Source of the DNA: Acholeplasmatales bacterium
GTDB lineage: Bacteria > Bacillota_I > Bacilli_A > ML615J-28 > CAG-313
NCBI GenBank assembly: GCA_003539625.1
Contig: DPOU01000027.1
Span: forward strand, 1-64,000
DNA: 64,000 nucleotides
Direction: 5' to 3'
A program made the position numbers and the translations under genes. Below, piece after piece: positions 37,456 to 46,786 of the stretch. Within the stretch, counting starts at the first letter, position 1, and every line of letters begins with the position of its first letter. A model generated the notes under the pieces. It was not told the DNA's origin, made no database searches, and saw only the letters and a program-made list of their open reading frames with translations.

Positions 37456-38043
37456 TTATTTAAGTAATAGCGTATAGTAGTTTGTAAATATAATGGCTGC
37501 AGAAGAAGATGCCGCAACAGATTTTGCAAAGAATAAAATACCAATGCCTAGTAAGAAACCTACTACTTGAATAACTACATTAAACCAAACTGAGTATCTA
37601 AATGATAAACTTAGTCCATACTTATGTTTAATAACTAAACATTGGACAAATCCTTTAATAAGATTAACTAGCATAATTAAAATAGATATAATTACACATA
37701 TTATATATATTAAAATAGCAAAAATAGTATTCGAGTGATCTTCTTCGCGAGTTTGAGTACCATCACTATAAGTTGTAGTGGTAACATAATATGTCCCCGC
37801 AAGTAGTGCCGCAAGATTTAGTCCACCATGTAATTTATTTAAAAATGGTATTGCAATAATAATTGGTCCACCTAAAATAAGAATTACGCCAAGAAAGCTA
37901 GAAGAGTTACCAAGTGCTAGTCCAAACCCTGCCATTATCATAGCCCAACCAACAGTGCAGTATATGATAAGACGCATAAAAGCCTTTCTTGTTTCTTCAT
38001 GTAGGGTGTAACCATCATAATTGTTTGAATTATTATAGTTCAT
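37456..38043 (-). CDS. Membrane protein of unknown function
   Basis: 195 residues, four hydrophobic segments after a Tyr/Asn-rich N-terminus (MNYNNSNNYDGYTLHEETRK). A hydrophilic loop TTTYSDGTQTREEDHSN separates segments 2 and 3, and the C-terminus has a Ser/Ala-rich SVAASSSAAI. The longer upstream frame is rejected because AGGAAGT lies just before ATG 38043 on the minus strand. No family recognised. Confidence 0.65.
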   Translation of the reverse strand: MNYNNSNNYDGYTLHEETRKAFMRLIIYCTVGWAMIMAGFGLALGNSSSFLGVILILGGPIIIAIPFLNKLHGGLNLAALLAGTYYVTTTTYSDGTQTREEDHSNTIFAILIYIICVIISILIMLVNLIKGFVQCLVIKHKYGLSLSFRYSVWFNVVIQVVGFLLGIGILFFAKSVAASSSAAIIFTNYYTLLLK

Positions 38044-38147
38044 AAAAATTTTACTTCCTTTACTAATATATATTAAAATTATATCACAATTAACATAATA
38101 TGCCAATAAATAATGCTTAAAATGGGAAAAATAAGAGTAGTATGTTC

Positions 38148-38175
38148 TTGACAAAAACAACATTATGCATATAAT
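38148..38175 (+). promoter_or_regulatory. Promoter of the PLD-family gene
   Basis: TTGACA (38148-38153), 16 bp, TATAAT (38170-38175); start codon 27 bp downstream. Confidence 0.85.
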
Positions 38176-38202
38176 TTAATTAGTTAATTATTAGAGGACA
38201 AA

Positions 38203-39597
38203 ATGAAAAAGCAAAAAATATTAAAATTTAGTTTACTTGGAATATTATCATTCTATATAGTATATGTGGTAATATCCTGTTTAATATATCCAATGAATCA
38301 AAAAAAACCTACTGGCATAGGTATTGATTCTTATAAAGAATCGCTTAATTATCAAACACTAAATGAAAGAGTATTATCAATAAATTCTAATCAAGAAGCA
38401 TTGTTATATAGAATAAATATGATAAGTGCAGCAAAGGAAGAAATTGTTCTATCTACTTTTGACTTTAGGATTGATAATAGTGGAAAAGATGTTCTTAGCG
38501 CTCTTTATGATGCAAGTCTTAGAGGAGTTAAAATAAAAATTATAGTAGATGGTATTAATGCGGCGATGCATTTAAAGAATGATAAATTATTTAAAAAATT
38601 CGCTTCAAGCAAAAACATAGAAATAAAATTTTATAATCCGGTTAATTTAGCTATTGCTTACAAGAATAATTTTCGCTTACATGATAAATATTTAATTATT
38701 GATAACACAATGTACTTAATGGGTGGTAGAAATACCAATGATTTATTTTTAGGTAATTATCAAACAAAAACTAATATTGATAAAGAAGTTTTAGTGTTCA
38801 ATCAAAATAATGATGATTTTAAATCATTAAATAGTCTTAAAGCATACTTTGAAGAAATTTGGAATCATAAAGATAGTAAGATATATAAAAAACGTAATTC
38901 TAAAAATAATGATGAACTAATTCAACATTATGAACAGTTAAAAACAAAGCTTCCTGAAGCATTCGAAAAAATAGATTATTATAATTTAACAGTAGAAACC
39001 AATCATATAAGTTTAATAAATAATCCCATTAATACAAGTAATAAAACTCCTGAAATGTGGGATACACTAAATTACATTATGAGCAATGCCGAAAATATTC
39101 TAATACAAACTCCTTATATAATAATGAATAAAAGCATGTATAGTGATGTAGAAGACTTGACAAAGAGTGGTAAAAAGATAAATATACTGACAAATTCAAT
39201 AACAAGTGGTGCCAATCCTTTAGGTTGTGTTGATTACCTAAATTCAGAAAAGCATATTTTAACCACTGGTGTTGGTATATACGAATTACAATATGCCAAA
39301 TCACTTCATACAAAAACTATTTTAATTGATGATAACATTAGTATAATAGGTTCATACAATTTAGATATTAGAAGTACTTATCTAGATACTGAATTAATGC
39401 TTGTAATAGACAGCCCAAAATTAAATGAATCGCTAAAAGAAGATGTTAAAACTTATCTAGAAAGTAGTTTATATGTTAAACAGGGTGAACAAAATATTAA
39501 AGGATCAAATTATGAAGAAAATAAACTATCAGGCTTTAAAACTTTTGTATATTTCTTTATTAATTTGTTCATAAAATATATTAGACATTTAATATAA
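38203..39597 (+). CDS. Phospholipase D-family enzyme, membrane anchored
   Basis: 464 residues. N-terminal membrane segment (about 8-27), then two PLD domains each with an HKD motif: HDKYLIIDNTMYLMGGRN (about 161-178) and HTKTILIDDNISIIGSYN (about 367-384). A second short hydrophobic stretch is at the very C-terminus. Cardiolipin synthases of Bacilli share the two-HKD plan, but the intervening region is unlike classical Cls. It may be a cardiolipin synthase-like transferase or another phosphodiesterase. Confidence 0.83.
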   Translation: MKKQKILKFSLLGILSFYIVYVVISCLIYPMNQKKPTGIGIDSYKESLNYQTLNERVLSINSNQEALLYRINMISAAKEEIVLSTFDFRIDNSGKDVLSALYDASLRGVKIKIIVDGINAAMHLKNDKLFKKFASSKNIEIKFYNPVNLAIAYKNNFRLHDKYLIIDNTMYLMGGRNTNDLFLGNYQTKTNIDKEVLVFNQNNDDFKSLNSLKAYFEEIWNHKDSKIYKKRNSKNNDELIQHYEQLKTKLPEAFEKIDYYNLTVETNHISLINNPINTSNKTPEMWDTLNYIMSNAENILIQTPYIIMNKSMYSDVEDLTKSGKKINILTNSITSGANPLGCVDYLNSEKHILTTGVGIYELQYAKSLHTKTILIDDNISIIGSYNLDIRSTYLDTELMLVIDSPKLNESLKEDVKTYLESSLYVKQGEQNIKGSNYEENKLSGFKTFVYFFINLFIKYIRHLI

Positions 39598-39611
39598 TAA
39601 TTAATGGAAAT

Positions 39612-39640
39612 AAAATGCAGGATTAAACTTGCATTTTTTT
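39612..39640 (+). terminator. Rho-independent terminator
   Basis: Stem AAAATGCAGG/CTTGCATTTT with one G-T pair (39612-39621 with 39628-39637), then T. Confidence 0.88.
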
Positions 39641-39677
39641 AGTAATTACCAACAAAAAATAAATATGTGTTGTTTGT

Positions 39678-39740
39678 TTGCTAAAAAACCGCTTATATGA
39701 TACAATGAATAGAATACATTTTGGTATTATTCTATGTATC
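39678..39740 (+). promoter_or_regulatory. Promoter and start-site hairpin of third ABC pair
   Basis: TTGCTA (39678-39683), 17 bp, TACAAT (39701-39706) with an upstream TG. The presumed 5' end can fold: ATAGAATA (39709-39716) with TATTCTAT (39728-39735). GATAC/GTATC extends it across a bulge. Confidence 0.55.
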
Positions 39741-39766
39741 TTGATTTATAGAAAGGGAGGAAAAAT

Positions 39767-41542
39767 ATGGTATTTGGTAAATATGTAAATAAATTTTACA
39801 AAAAATATTTTTGGCATTTTTTCTTTGGTATACTTACTGTAATTTTTGTTGACTATATTCAACTTTTCATCCCCGCAATAACTGGTAGAATTATCGATAG
39901 TATAACCAATGGTGGCATTTCTGAAGGAAACTGGCAATTTCTAATTGAACAAATTATATATATTGCTTTAGTTGGCTTGGGAATGTTTGTAGGTAGATTC
40001 TTATGGAGAATTTGCATTTTTGGAGAAGCTGTTTTAGTTCAATCAGATTTGCGATTTGATATGTTTGAAAAAACTGAAAAATTATCACAAAGATACTATA
40101 AAGTAAATAAAACCGGTGCTATCTTATCATACTTTAGTAATGACCTAGAAACCATTGAAGAATCCTTTGGGTTTGGCATTGTTCAAATGATTGATGGTGT
40201 TTTCCTACTTGTAATGTCACTTATTAAAATGTTTAAATTACAAGGTGTATTAACATTGTTATTGTTAATACCAGTTGTATTATTAGGATTATGTGCATTC
40301 TTTGTTGACAAACTAATGGAAAAAAAGTATGAAAAGCGTCAAAAAGCTTTCGAAGATATGAGTGATTATGCACAAGAAAACTTTACTGGTATTAGAGTAA
40401 TAAAAGCCTTCGTAAAAGAAAGAAAAGAATTAAAACAATTTGCAAAAGAAGCTAAAAAGAATAAAGATACTAACATTGAATATGTTAAAGTATCAAGCCT
40501 ATTAGAAGTATTATTTGATGCTTTAATATATGTAATTTTTGGTATCATTTTATTAGGTGGAAGTTATTTGGTTTATTTAAACATTAAATCAAGTGGCGTA
40601 GAAGGTATTACAATTGGTTCATTAATTGAATTCATTGGATATGCTGATACATTAATATGGCCAATCTTCGCATTAGCAGGTACAATTAATTTAATTGCTC
40701 GCGCAAGAACTTCATTAAAACGAATTTCAAATTTATTAGATGAAAAAGTAGAAATAGTTGATGATAAAGTTGTGTGTCCTACTGACTTAAAAGGAGAAAT
40801 AGAATTTAAAAACTTTAATTTTGCTTATCCTGATGATGAAAATACATTAATTTTAAAAGATGTAAATATTAAAATAAAAGCAGGCGAAACTATTGGAATA
40901 GTTGGAAAGATTGGTTCTGGCAAATCAACATTAGTTAATATGTTATTTAGACTATATAATGTTGAAGATAATACTTTATTTATTGATGGTTATGATATTA
41001 TGCATTTACCAATTAGAATGGTTAGAGACACAATTGGTTATTGTCCTCAAGACAATTTCTTATTCTCGGATAGCATTAGAAATAATATAGCATTTTCAAA
41101 TCCAGATATGAGTTTAGAAGAAGTAGAAAAAGCTGCTGAATTTGCGGACGTAAGAAGTAACATTGAAGAATTCAAAGATAAATATGAAACTTTAATTGGC
41201 GAAAAAGGTGTATCACTATCAGGTGGTCAAAAACAACGTATATCTATTGCTAGAGCTATTGTTAAAGATCCTAAAATATTAGTTTTAGATGATTCAGTGA
41301 GTGCAGTTGATGTTAAAACTGAAGAAACAATTTTACATAATATTCAAAAGGATCGTAAAGGTAAAACTACAATATTAATTGCATCAAGAGTATCAACAGT
41401 AAAAGCACTAGATAAAATAATCGTAATGAATGATGGAAAAGTAGAGGCTTTTGGCACTCATGAGGAATGTTTAAAAAATTCAAAAACATACACAAGAATG
41501 GTCGAACTCCAATCTTTAGAAAAGGAAATGGAGGGTGAATAA
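39767..41542 (+). CDS. Heterodimeric ABC exporter subunit, degenerate-site half
   Basis: 591 residues. Six-segment membrane domain, Walker A GKIGSGKST, canonical LSGGQKQR, Walker B ILVLDDSVSAVD (Asp for Glu) and H-loop LIASRVST (Ser for His). The partner follows at once. No regulator gene accompanies this pair, unlike the other two. GGGAGG ribosome site. Confidence 0.92.
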   Translation: MVFGKYVNKFYKKYFWHFFFGILTVIFVDYIQLFIPAITGRIIDSITNGGISEGNWQFLIEQIIYIALVGLGMFVGRFLWRICIFGEAVLVQSDLRFDMFEKTEKLSQRYYKVNKTGAILSYFSNDLETIEESFGFGIVQMIDGVFLLVMSLIKMFKLQGVLTLLLLIPVVLLGLCAFFVDKLMEKKYEKRQKAFEDMSDYAQENFTGIRVIKAFVKERKELKQFAKEAKKNKDTNIEYVKVSSLLEVLFDALIYVIFGIILLGGSYLVYLNIKSSGVEGITIGSLIEFIGYADTLIWPIFALAGTINLIARARTSLKRISNLLDEKVEIVDDKVVCPTDLKGEIEFKNFNFAYPDDENTLILKDVNIKIKAGETIGIVGKIGSGKSTLVNMLFRLYNVEDNTLFIDGYDIMHLPIRMVRDTIGYCPQDNFLFSDSIRNNIAFSNPDMSLEEVEKAAEFADVRSNIEEFKDKYETLIGEKGVSLSGGQKQRISIARAIVKDPKILVLDDSVSAVDVKTEETILHNIQKDRKGKTTILIASRVSTVKALDKIIVMNDGKVEAFGTHEECLKNSKTYTRMVELQSLEKEMEGE

Positions 41543-41543
41543 T

Positions 41544-43400
41544 ATGGCACATATTTATGAAAAAAATGATCGTCATATGAGTGATCGTGAGATAATTAAA
41601 AGAACTTGGCCATATGTTAAGCCATATGCTAAAAAGATTGGTTTAGTGCTATTTGTAATGTTAATAATGATTGTTTTAGAACTTTTAGGGGTAATACTTC
41701 CTGGTTACGTTACAAGTTCATTGGGTAATTTAGTAAAAGAATTTAGTGATGGTAGCATACGACTAAGCAATATGCAAAAAGTTTTTGAAATATGTATGGC
41801 AGTACTTATTGTTAATTTAGCTAACTCTCTATTGTTATATATAACAACTATGTCACTTCAACGTATCGGACAAAGTATAATTTACGACTTACGTATTATG
41901 GTGTTTGAACATATTGATAATATGTCAATTGCCCAAATAAACGAAATACCAGTTGGTACTTTGGTAACAAGAGTTACCTCTGATACTAACGCGTTAAGTG
42001 ATTTATTCACTAACACAATAGTACAACTAATTAAGAACTTATTGTTATTAATCGGTGTTATTGTTGTCATGTATTTAATTGACTGGCGTATGGCTTCAAT
42101 AATGATGTTATTCTTACCAATTATTGCAATTAGTTCATTAATCTTTAGAAAATTATCAAGAAGTAATTATCGAAGAGTACGTAAGAGTTTTTCAGTAATG
42201 AATGCTTTCCTTAATGAAAATATTTCGGGAATGAAAATAACCCAAATCTTCAATCAAGAAAAGCAAAAAGAAGCTGAGTTTAAACGCTTGAATGCGGAAA
42301 TTGTTAAAACTAGAAAAACTGACATTAAAATATTTGCGACATATCGTCCATTTATAACTTTACTATACTATGCGGCATTTGCATTAGTGTTTGGCTATGG
42401 TACATATTTTTGTATATGTTATGGTATTGTTGCGTGGCCATTACTTGGATCATACATTTCATTATCGGTAATTGGTATAATTGAAATTTTTTATTCACTT
42501 GTTGGTAGATTTTTTAACCCAATTCAAACTTTAGCCGATCAACTAAATGCTCTTCAAAAGGCTTTTACTTCTTGTGAAAGATTGTATAATTTAGTAGATA
42601 TTAAACCTGATTTTAGAAATCGTGAAAATGCTCTTGAAATTGAACATTTTAATGGTGATATTGAGTTCAAGAATGTATGGTTTGCATACAAAGAAGGCGA
42701 GTGGATTTTAAAAGATGTGTCATTCCACATAAAACCAAAACAAGTTGTTGCTTTTGTTGGGGCAACAGGTGCAGGTAAAACAACAATACTTCAATTAATT
42801 GTTAGAAATTATGATATTCAAAAAGGTCAAATATTAATAGATGGCATAGATATAAGAGACATTGATATTAAATGCTTAAGAAGAGGCATTGGTCAAATGT
42901 TACAAGATGTATTCCTTTTTTCGGGATCAATAAAATCTAACATTAATTTAAGAGATGATTCAATTCCTGATGCTGATATTGTTGAAGCTTGTAAATATGT
43001 TAACGCTGATCAATTCATTGACAAATTACCGAAAGGTTTGGATGAAGAAGTATTAGAAGGCGGTAATAACTTCTCTAGTGGACAACGTCAATTACTATCA
43101 TTTGCTAGAACCGTAGTTCATCATCCACAAATCTTAATCCTTGATGAGGCTACCGCAAACATTGATACTGAAACTGAAAAAATAATTCAAGATTCATTAT
43201 TAAAGATGATGAATATAGGTACTATGTTAATTGTTGCCCATCGTTTATCAACAATACAACATGCTGATAACATAATATGTTTACAAAAAGGTCAAATTAT
43301 TGAACAAGGTAATCATCAAGATTTACTAAAACAAAAGGGTTATTATTATAACTTATATAGATTACAATATGAAGATCAAGAAATAACAAATGAAAATTAA
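41544..43400 (+). CDS. Heterodimeric ABC exporter subunit, catalytic half
   Basis: 618 residues. Walker A VGATGAGKTT, variant signature FSSGQRQLL, Walker B ILILDEATANID with Glu, H-loop IVAHRLST with His. Complements the preceding half. ATG 41544 is set by GGAGGGTG (41530-41537); an in-frame GTG at 41535 lies inside the site. The start is one base beyond the partner's stop. Confidence 0.92.
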   Translation: MAHIYEKNDRHMSDREIIKRTWPYVKPYAKKIGLVLFVMLIMIVLELLGVILPGYVTSSLGNLVKEFSDGSIRLSNMQKVFEICMAVLIVNLANSLLLYITTMSLQRIGQSIIYDLRIMVFEHIDNMSIAQINEIPVGTLVTRVTSDTNALSDLFTNTIVQLIKNLLLLIGVIVVMYLIDWRMASIMMLFLPIIAISSLIFRKLSRSNYRRVRKSFSVMNAFLNENISGMKITQIFNQEKQKEAEFKRLNAEIVKTRKTDIKIFATYRPFITLLYYAAFALVFGYGTYFCICYGIVAWPLLGSYISLSVIGIIEIFYSLVGRFFNPIQTLADQLNALQKAFTSCERLYNLVDIKPDFRNRENALEIEHFNGDIEFKNVWFAYKEGEWILKDVSFHIKPKQVVAFVGATGAGKTTILQLIVRNYDIQKGQILIDGIDIRDIDIKCLRRGIGQMLQDVFLFSGSIKSNINLRDDSIPDADIVEACKYVNADQFIDKLPKGLDEEVLEGGNNFSSGQRQLLSFARTVVHHPQILILDEATANIDTETEKIIQDSLLKMMNIGTMLIVAHRLSTIQHADNIICLQKGQIIEQGNHQDLLKQKGYYYNLYRLQYEDQEITNEN

Positions 43401-43430
43401 ACCATCAAACTTAATTGATGGTTTTTTTTC
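43399..43430 (+). terminator. Rho-independent terminator
   Basis: 10-bp stem AAACCATCAA/TTGATGGTTT (43399-43408 with 43415-43424), loop of six, then T-tract. Confidence 0.92.
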
Positions 43431-43469
43431 ATGAACTATGTTATAATGTAATAGAAAGGGAAAGGTTTT

Positions 43470-44468
43470 ATGTGTCAGAAAGGTTTTGTTGAATATCACT
43501 CAATACATTATCCAGATATGCAAGTAACTGATAAAATAAAACTAGTATATCAAGCAATATTAGGACCACATCATCTTTTAGATGAAAAAAGTATTCTAAA
43601 GATTAAAGAAAACATTCTAACAGAACTTAATGAGCAAAGTAATCATCAAGAAAACTTATATGAATGGATTGGTCCAAATTATGTAAGAGTGAATATTAAA
43701 AAGTATTATGAAATATATAATAATATTGATAAACTAGTATTAGACTTTTATAATTCAAATACTAAAGTTGAACTTGATAAAGATATGCTAAAAGCAATGA
43801 TGATGAAATATATAGATAGTAGTAATCTTGTTAATTACAACTTTGAACCAGTATCACATTCTATGTTATACAAAGAAAGATATCAACCCCATTATCGTTT
43901 ACTAAATTCTAAATATATTGATTTGGATATGAAAGTAAAACAATTTGATAATTATATTTCTAACTTACCTTCAAAATCGATTGTTGCATTAGAAGGAAGA
44001 TGTGGAAGTGGCAAAACTACGATATCTAACATATTAGAAAACAAATATACTGTTATTCACATCGATGACTTTTTCTTAAGCGAAAAACAAAAAGAAACGT
44101 ATGGCAATAAGTTAAATAGTAATATCGATTATGATTTAGTTAATAATAATTTAGAGAAAGTTATTAATGCATTGAAGAATAATTTACCAATAGTTTCAAT
44201 AAAATGTTTTGATTGTCATTCACAAAATTATTATGAAAAAGAATTAGCATTGAAAAATAAGATAATTGTTGAAGGCGTATGCGCTAGTAGTCCTAAACTG
44301 TCTAAACATATAGATAAGATTGCTTATTTGTTTGTAGATAAGGCAACCCAAACTAAGAGAATAGAACAAAGAGAATTAAAAGACAGATTCTTTAATGAAT
44401 GGATTCCTCTTGAAGAAAAGTATTTTACAAGATTCGACATTTTTAGACATTGTGATGTGATAATATAA
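43470..44468 (+). CDS. Two-domain protein with C-terminal uridine kinase-like P-loop
   Basis: 332 residues. The C-terminal half (about 165-332) is a P-loop kinase: Walker A GRCGSGKTT, IHIDDFFLSEKQ (DDFF as in uridine kinases), IKCFDCHS, IVEGVCASSP, and a lid REQRELKDRFF-like segment (actual: RIEQRELKDRFFNEWIP). The N-terminal half has GPHHLLDEKS and YEWIGPNYVRVNIKKYYEIY, conserved-looking but not recognised. This N-terminal fusion suggests a specialised substrate rather than uridine. Confidence 0.75.
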   Translation: MCQKGFVEYHSIHYPDMQVTDKIKLVYQAILGPHHLLDEKSILKIKENILTELNEQSNHQENLYEWIGPNYVRVNIKKYYEIYNNIDKLVLDFYNSNTKVELDKDMLKAMMMKYIDSSNLVNYNFEPVSHSMLYKERYQPHYRLLNSKYIDLDMKVKQFDNYISNLPSKSIVALEGRCGSGKTTISNILENKYTVIHIDDFFLSEKQKETYGNKLNSNIDYDLVNNNLEKVINALKNNLPIVSIKCFDCHSQNYYEKELALKNKIIVEGVCASSPKLSKHIDKIAYLFVDKATQTKRIEQRELKDRFFNEWIPLEEKYFTRFDIFRHCDVII

Positions 44469-44490
44469 TAGTAATTAAGGAAGGAAAAAA

Positions 44491-45168
44491 ATGAGAAAAA
44501 TAAGCAAAATAAGCAAAATAGATATTTTAACAATTGCTTTTATGATAGCATTTTTAATATTTACTTTATTATTGTGTTATGTTGATAAAGGAATATTATG
44601 CGTGCATAACGAAAAAGAAATTTTGTGTAATGAAATTGGATTATGTAAATTTAATGATATATTTTTAGTTAGGGAAATGAATCAAACTTTGGATATAATT
44701 TCTGATGTGTTTATGTATATGGCCCTAATTATTTTTATTGGTATATCTTTACTATTTGTTGTAAGACTAATAAAACATCGCAATTTTAAAAAAGCAGGAT
44801 TGCAATATCTAATGTATATTTTAGTTATGGCATTATTAGCAGCATTTTGGTTGTTTTTCGACCGTATTGTAATAGTAAATTATCGTCCTTTTACATATGA
44901 TAGTTCATATCCATCTACTCATATGTTGATATGTTGCTATTTATTGCCTAGTAGTTTTTATCTATTAAGCGCTGAATCAAAAAATAAAGAGACCAAGATA
45001 ATCGGTTATAGTATAATTGGCGTAATAATTATCATTGTTGGTTCATTAAGAGTATTAGCTGGTATGCACTGGGTTACTGATGTAATAGGTGGCTTATTAC
45101 TTGGTGGTTTTTTACTTTGTTTATTTTTCGGATTAATTAAAGGTTTTGATATGAAAAAGGAGGCTTAG
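44491..45168 (+). CDS. PAP2-family phosphatase
   Basis: 225 residues, about six membrane segments. Motif 2 is YPSTHML (PSTH instead of PSGH) and motif 3 is SLRVLAGMHWVTD. Motif 1 is reduced to FDRIVIVNYRP. The length is unusual in having a long extracellular N-terminal loop with three Cys (ILCVHNEKEILCNEIGLC). Lipid phosphatase; substrate unknown. Its TAG stop lies in the loop/stem of a terminator hairpin. Confidence 0.83.
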   Translation: MRKISKISKIDILTIAFMIAFLIFTLLLCYVDKGILCVHNEKEILCNEIGLCKFNDIFLVREMNQTLDIISDVFMYMALIIFIGISLLFVVRLIKHRNFKKAGLQYLMYILVMALLAAFWLFFDRIVIVNYRPFTYDSSYPSTHMLICCYLLPSSFYLLSAESKNKETKIIGYSIIGVIIIIVGSLRVLAGMHWVTDVIGGLLLGGFLLCLFFGLIKGFDMKKEA

Positions 45169-45180
45169 CCTCTTTTTTAA
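45154..45180 (+). terminator. Terminator overlapping the PAP2 stop codon
   Basis: AAAAAGGAGGC / GCCTCTTTTTT hairpin (45154-45164 with 45168-45178) with TTA loop. Confidence 0.85.
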
Positions 45181-45196
45181 AGATTTTAAAAAAATA

Positions 45197-45250
45197 AAAA
45201 TAAAAATTATTTTCATTTTGCTTGCAACAGTTTTCGAAATATGATATAAT
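45197..45250 (+). promoter_or_regulatory. Promoter of PerR/rubrerythrin operon, possible metal-regulator box
   Basis: TTGCAA (45222-45227), 17 bp, TATAAT (45245-45250). Just upstream, AAAATAA-AAA-TTATTTT (45197-45213) is an inverted repeat; in such AT-rich sequence it may be chance, so the PerR/Fur box is tentative. Confidence 0.6.
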
Positions 45251-45273
45251 TAAAACGTAAAGGATGTTACTTT

Positions 45274-45666
45274 ATGAAATATAACTCAAAATTAAGAACG
45301 GCAATTAAAGAAATTGTCTGTGCAAGTTATGAACACCCTACGGCAGAAGACGTATACCTTATGATGCAAAATAAGAATATCAATACTAGTATTAGTACTG
45401 TATATCGCAATTTACATCAATTAAGTGAAGAAGGCATAATAAAAGAAATTGTTATGCCAAGTGGCAAGGTTCATTATGATGGAAGAACTTATGATCATGG
45501 ACATGCTTATTGTATTAGTTGTAATCGCATTTATGATTTATCAATATCTGATAAAGAAATTGATGACTTAGTGGCGAAAGAAATTGGTATGAAAGTGTTA
45601 AATCATGAAATAACGATTAAAGGTATATGTAAAGAGTGTATGAATAAAGTTAATAAACAAAAATAA
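45274..45666 (+). CDS. Fur-family regulator, PerR-like
   Basis: 130 residues. Winged helix with HPTAEDVYLMMQ and STVYRNLHQLSEEGII; metal site region HYDGRTYDHGHAYCISCN. Two CxxC pairs (CISC, CKEC) form the structural zinc site. A rubrerythrin gene follows 27 bp downstream, so a peroxide-sensing PerR role is likelier than iron-sensing Fur. Confidence 0.88.
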   Translation: MKYNSKLRTAIKEIVCASYEHPTAEDVYLMMQNKNINTSISTVYRNLHQLSEEGIIKEIVMPSGKVHYDGRTYDHGHAYCISCNRIYDLSISDKEIDDLVAKEIGMKVLNHEITIKGICKECMNKVNKQK

Positions 45667-45693
45667 ACATAAGAATTCATAAGGAGGTATAAT

Positions 45694-46227
45694 ATGAAAT
45701 ATAAATGTTTAGTTTGTGGACAAATTATTGATAATCCTGACAAATGTCCGGTATGTGGAGCAGGTCCTGACAAAATTGTTCCATATGTAGAAGAAGAACT
45801 TACTTGGGCAGATGAACATGTTATCGGTGTAGCTAAAGGCGTTGATGAGTTTGTATTAAGTGGATTAAGAGATCATTTTAAAGGCGAATGTAGTGAAGTT
45901 GGTATGTATCTTGCAATGTCTAGACAAGCATTTAGAGAAGGATATCCTGAAATTGGTGTAGTGCTAGAACAAATTGCACATGAAGAAGCAGAACATGCGG
46001 CAAGATTTGGTGAAATGTTAGGTGAATTAGTTACTGATAGTACTAAAGCTAATTTAGAAAAAATGTTAGCTGGTGAAAATGGCGCATGTAAAAGTAAAAA
46101 AGAAATTGCTACTCGCGCTAAACAATTAAACTATGATGCAATTCATGATTCTGTTCATGAAATGGCAAAAGATGAAGCAAGACATGGTAAAGCTCTAGAA
46201 GCTTTATTAAAAAGATATTTTAAATAG
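45694..46227 (+). CDS. Reverse rubrerythrin
   Basis: 177 residues. The rubredoxin-like Fe(Cys)4 domain is N-terminal (CLVCGQ, about 5-9, and CPVCGA, about 17-22), followed by the four-helix diiron ferritin-like domain with EVGMYL, EEAEHA and EARHG. This order is the reverse of classical rubrerythrin. Such proteins reduce peroxide in anaerobes, using NADH-linked electron donors. Operon partner of the PerR-like gene. Confidence 0.93.
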   Translation: MKYKCLVCGQIIDNPDKCPVCGAGPDKIVPYVEEELTWADEHVIGVAKGVDEFVLSGLRDHFKGECSEVGMYLAMSRQAFREGYPEIGVVLEQIAHEEAEHAARFGEMLGELVTDSTKANLEKMLAGENGACKSKKEIATRAKQLNYDAIHDSVHEMAKDEARHGKALEALLKRYFK

Positions 46228-46235
46228 GAAAAATG

Positions 46236-46262
46236 GTCTGATTTAAAATCAGACTTTTTTAA
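46236..46262 (+). terminator. Rho-independent terminator
   Basis: GTCTGAT/ATCAGAC (46236-46242 with 46248-46254), then TTTTTT. Confidence 0.9.
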
Positions 46263-46307
46263 TATATATAATAAGGAATACAATAAAAAATTAAAATATG
46301 TATAAAC

Positions 46308-46336
46308 TTGAAAAAAAATAAATAATATAGTATAAT
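46308..46336 (+). promoter_or_regulatory. Promoter of zinc-ribbon membrane protein gene
   Basis: TTGAAA (46308-46313), 17 bp, TATAAT (46331-46336). Confidence 0.75.
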
Positions 46337-46362
46337 TAAAATAATGATAAAGAGGTGGTAAG

Positions 46363-46704
46363 ATGATACAACGTGGTAAGTGTCCAATGTGTGGTGGCAC
46401 AATGACAGAAGATTCTACACATACATTGTTGGTTTGCGATTTCTGTGGCAACAAAGAACCGCTAAATTATCCGGTACAAAATCAAACTCCTGATCAAGGT
46501 CAATATACAAATAGTTCGTCACAAACTACCCAACATACTTATGGTAATAATTCAATTCAAAGTACAAATACTAATGGTGGACAAGCTACTAAAAGTGGCA
46601 CAAATTTAAATTTAGGATTACTTATAATACTAGCAGTAGTATTTTGGCCGCTAGCAATTGTATATGTACTATTAAAAGTATTTAAAGTAATAAAATTTAA
46701 ATAA
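46363..46704 (+). CDS. Zinc-ribbon protein with C-terminal membrane segment
   Basis: 113 residues. N-terminal CPMCGG and CDFCGN form a four-Cys zinc ribbon (about 7-28). A low-complexity Gln/Thr/Asn/Ser linker (about 35-75) leads to one membrane segment near the C-terminus (LGLLIILAVVFWPLAIVYVL). Function unknown; such ribbons often act as adaptor or nucleic-acid-binding modules. Confidence 0.75.
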   Translation: MIQRGKCPMCGGTMTEDSTHTLLVCDFCGNKEPLNYPVQNQTPDQGQYTNSSSQTTQHTYGNNSIQSTNTNGGQATKSGTNLNLGLLIILAVVFWPLAIVYVLLKVFKVIKFK

Positions 46705-46708
46705 AAAA

Positions 46709-46752
46709 TAAAAGCACACGCATAAATAATCTCAGTGTGGCTTTTTTTCTAA
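46709..46752 (+). terminator. Imperfect hairpin terminator
   Basis: AAAGC-ACAC pairs with GTGTGGCTTT across a long loop, one bulge, then TTTTTTT. Confidence 0.65.
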
Positions 46753-46786
46753 AAAATGTATATTATAATAATGAAAGGATGAGAAA

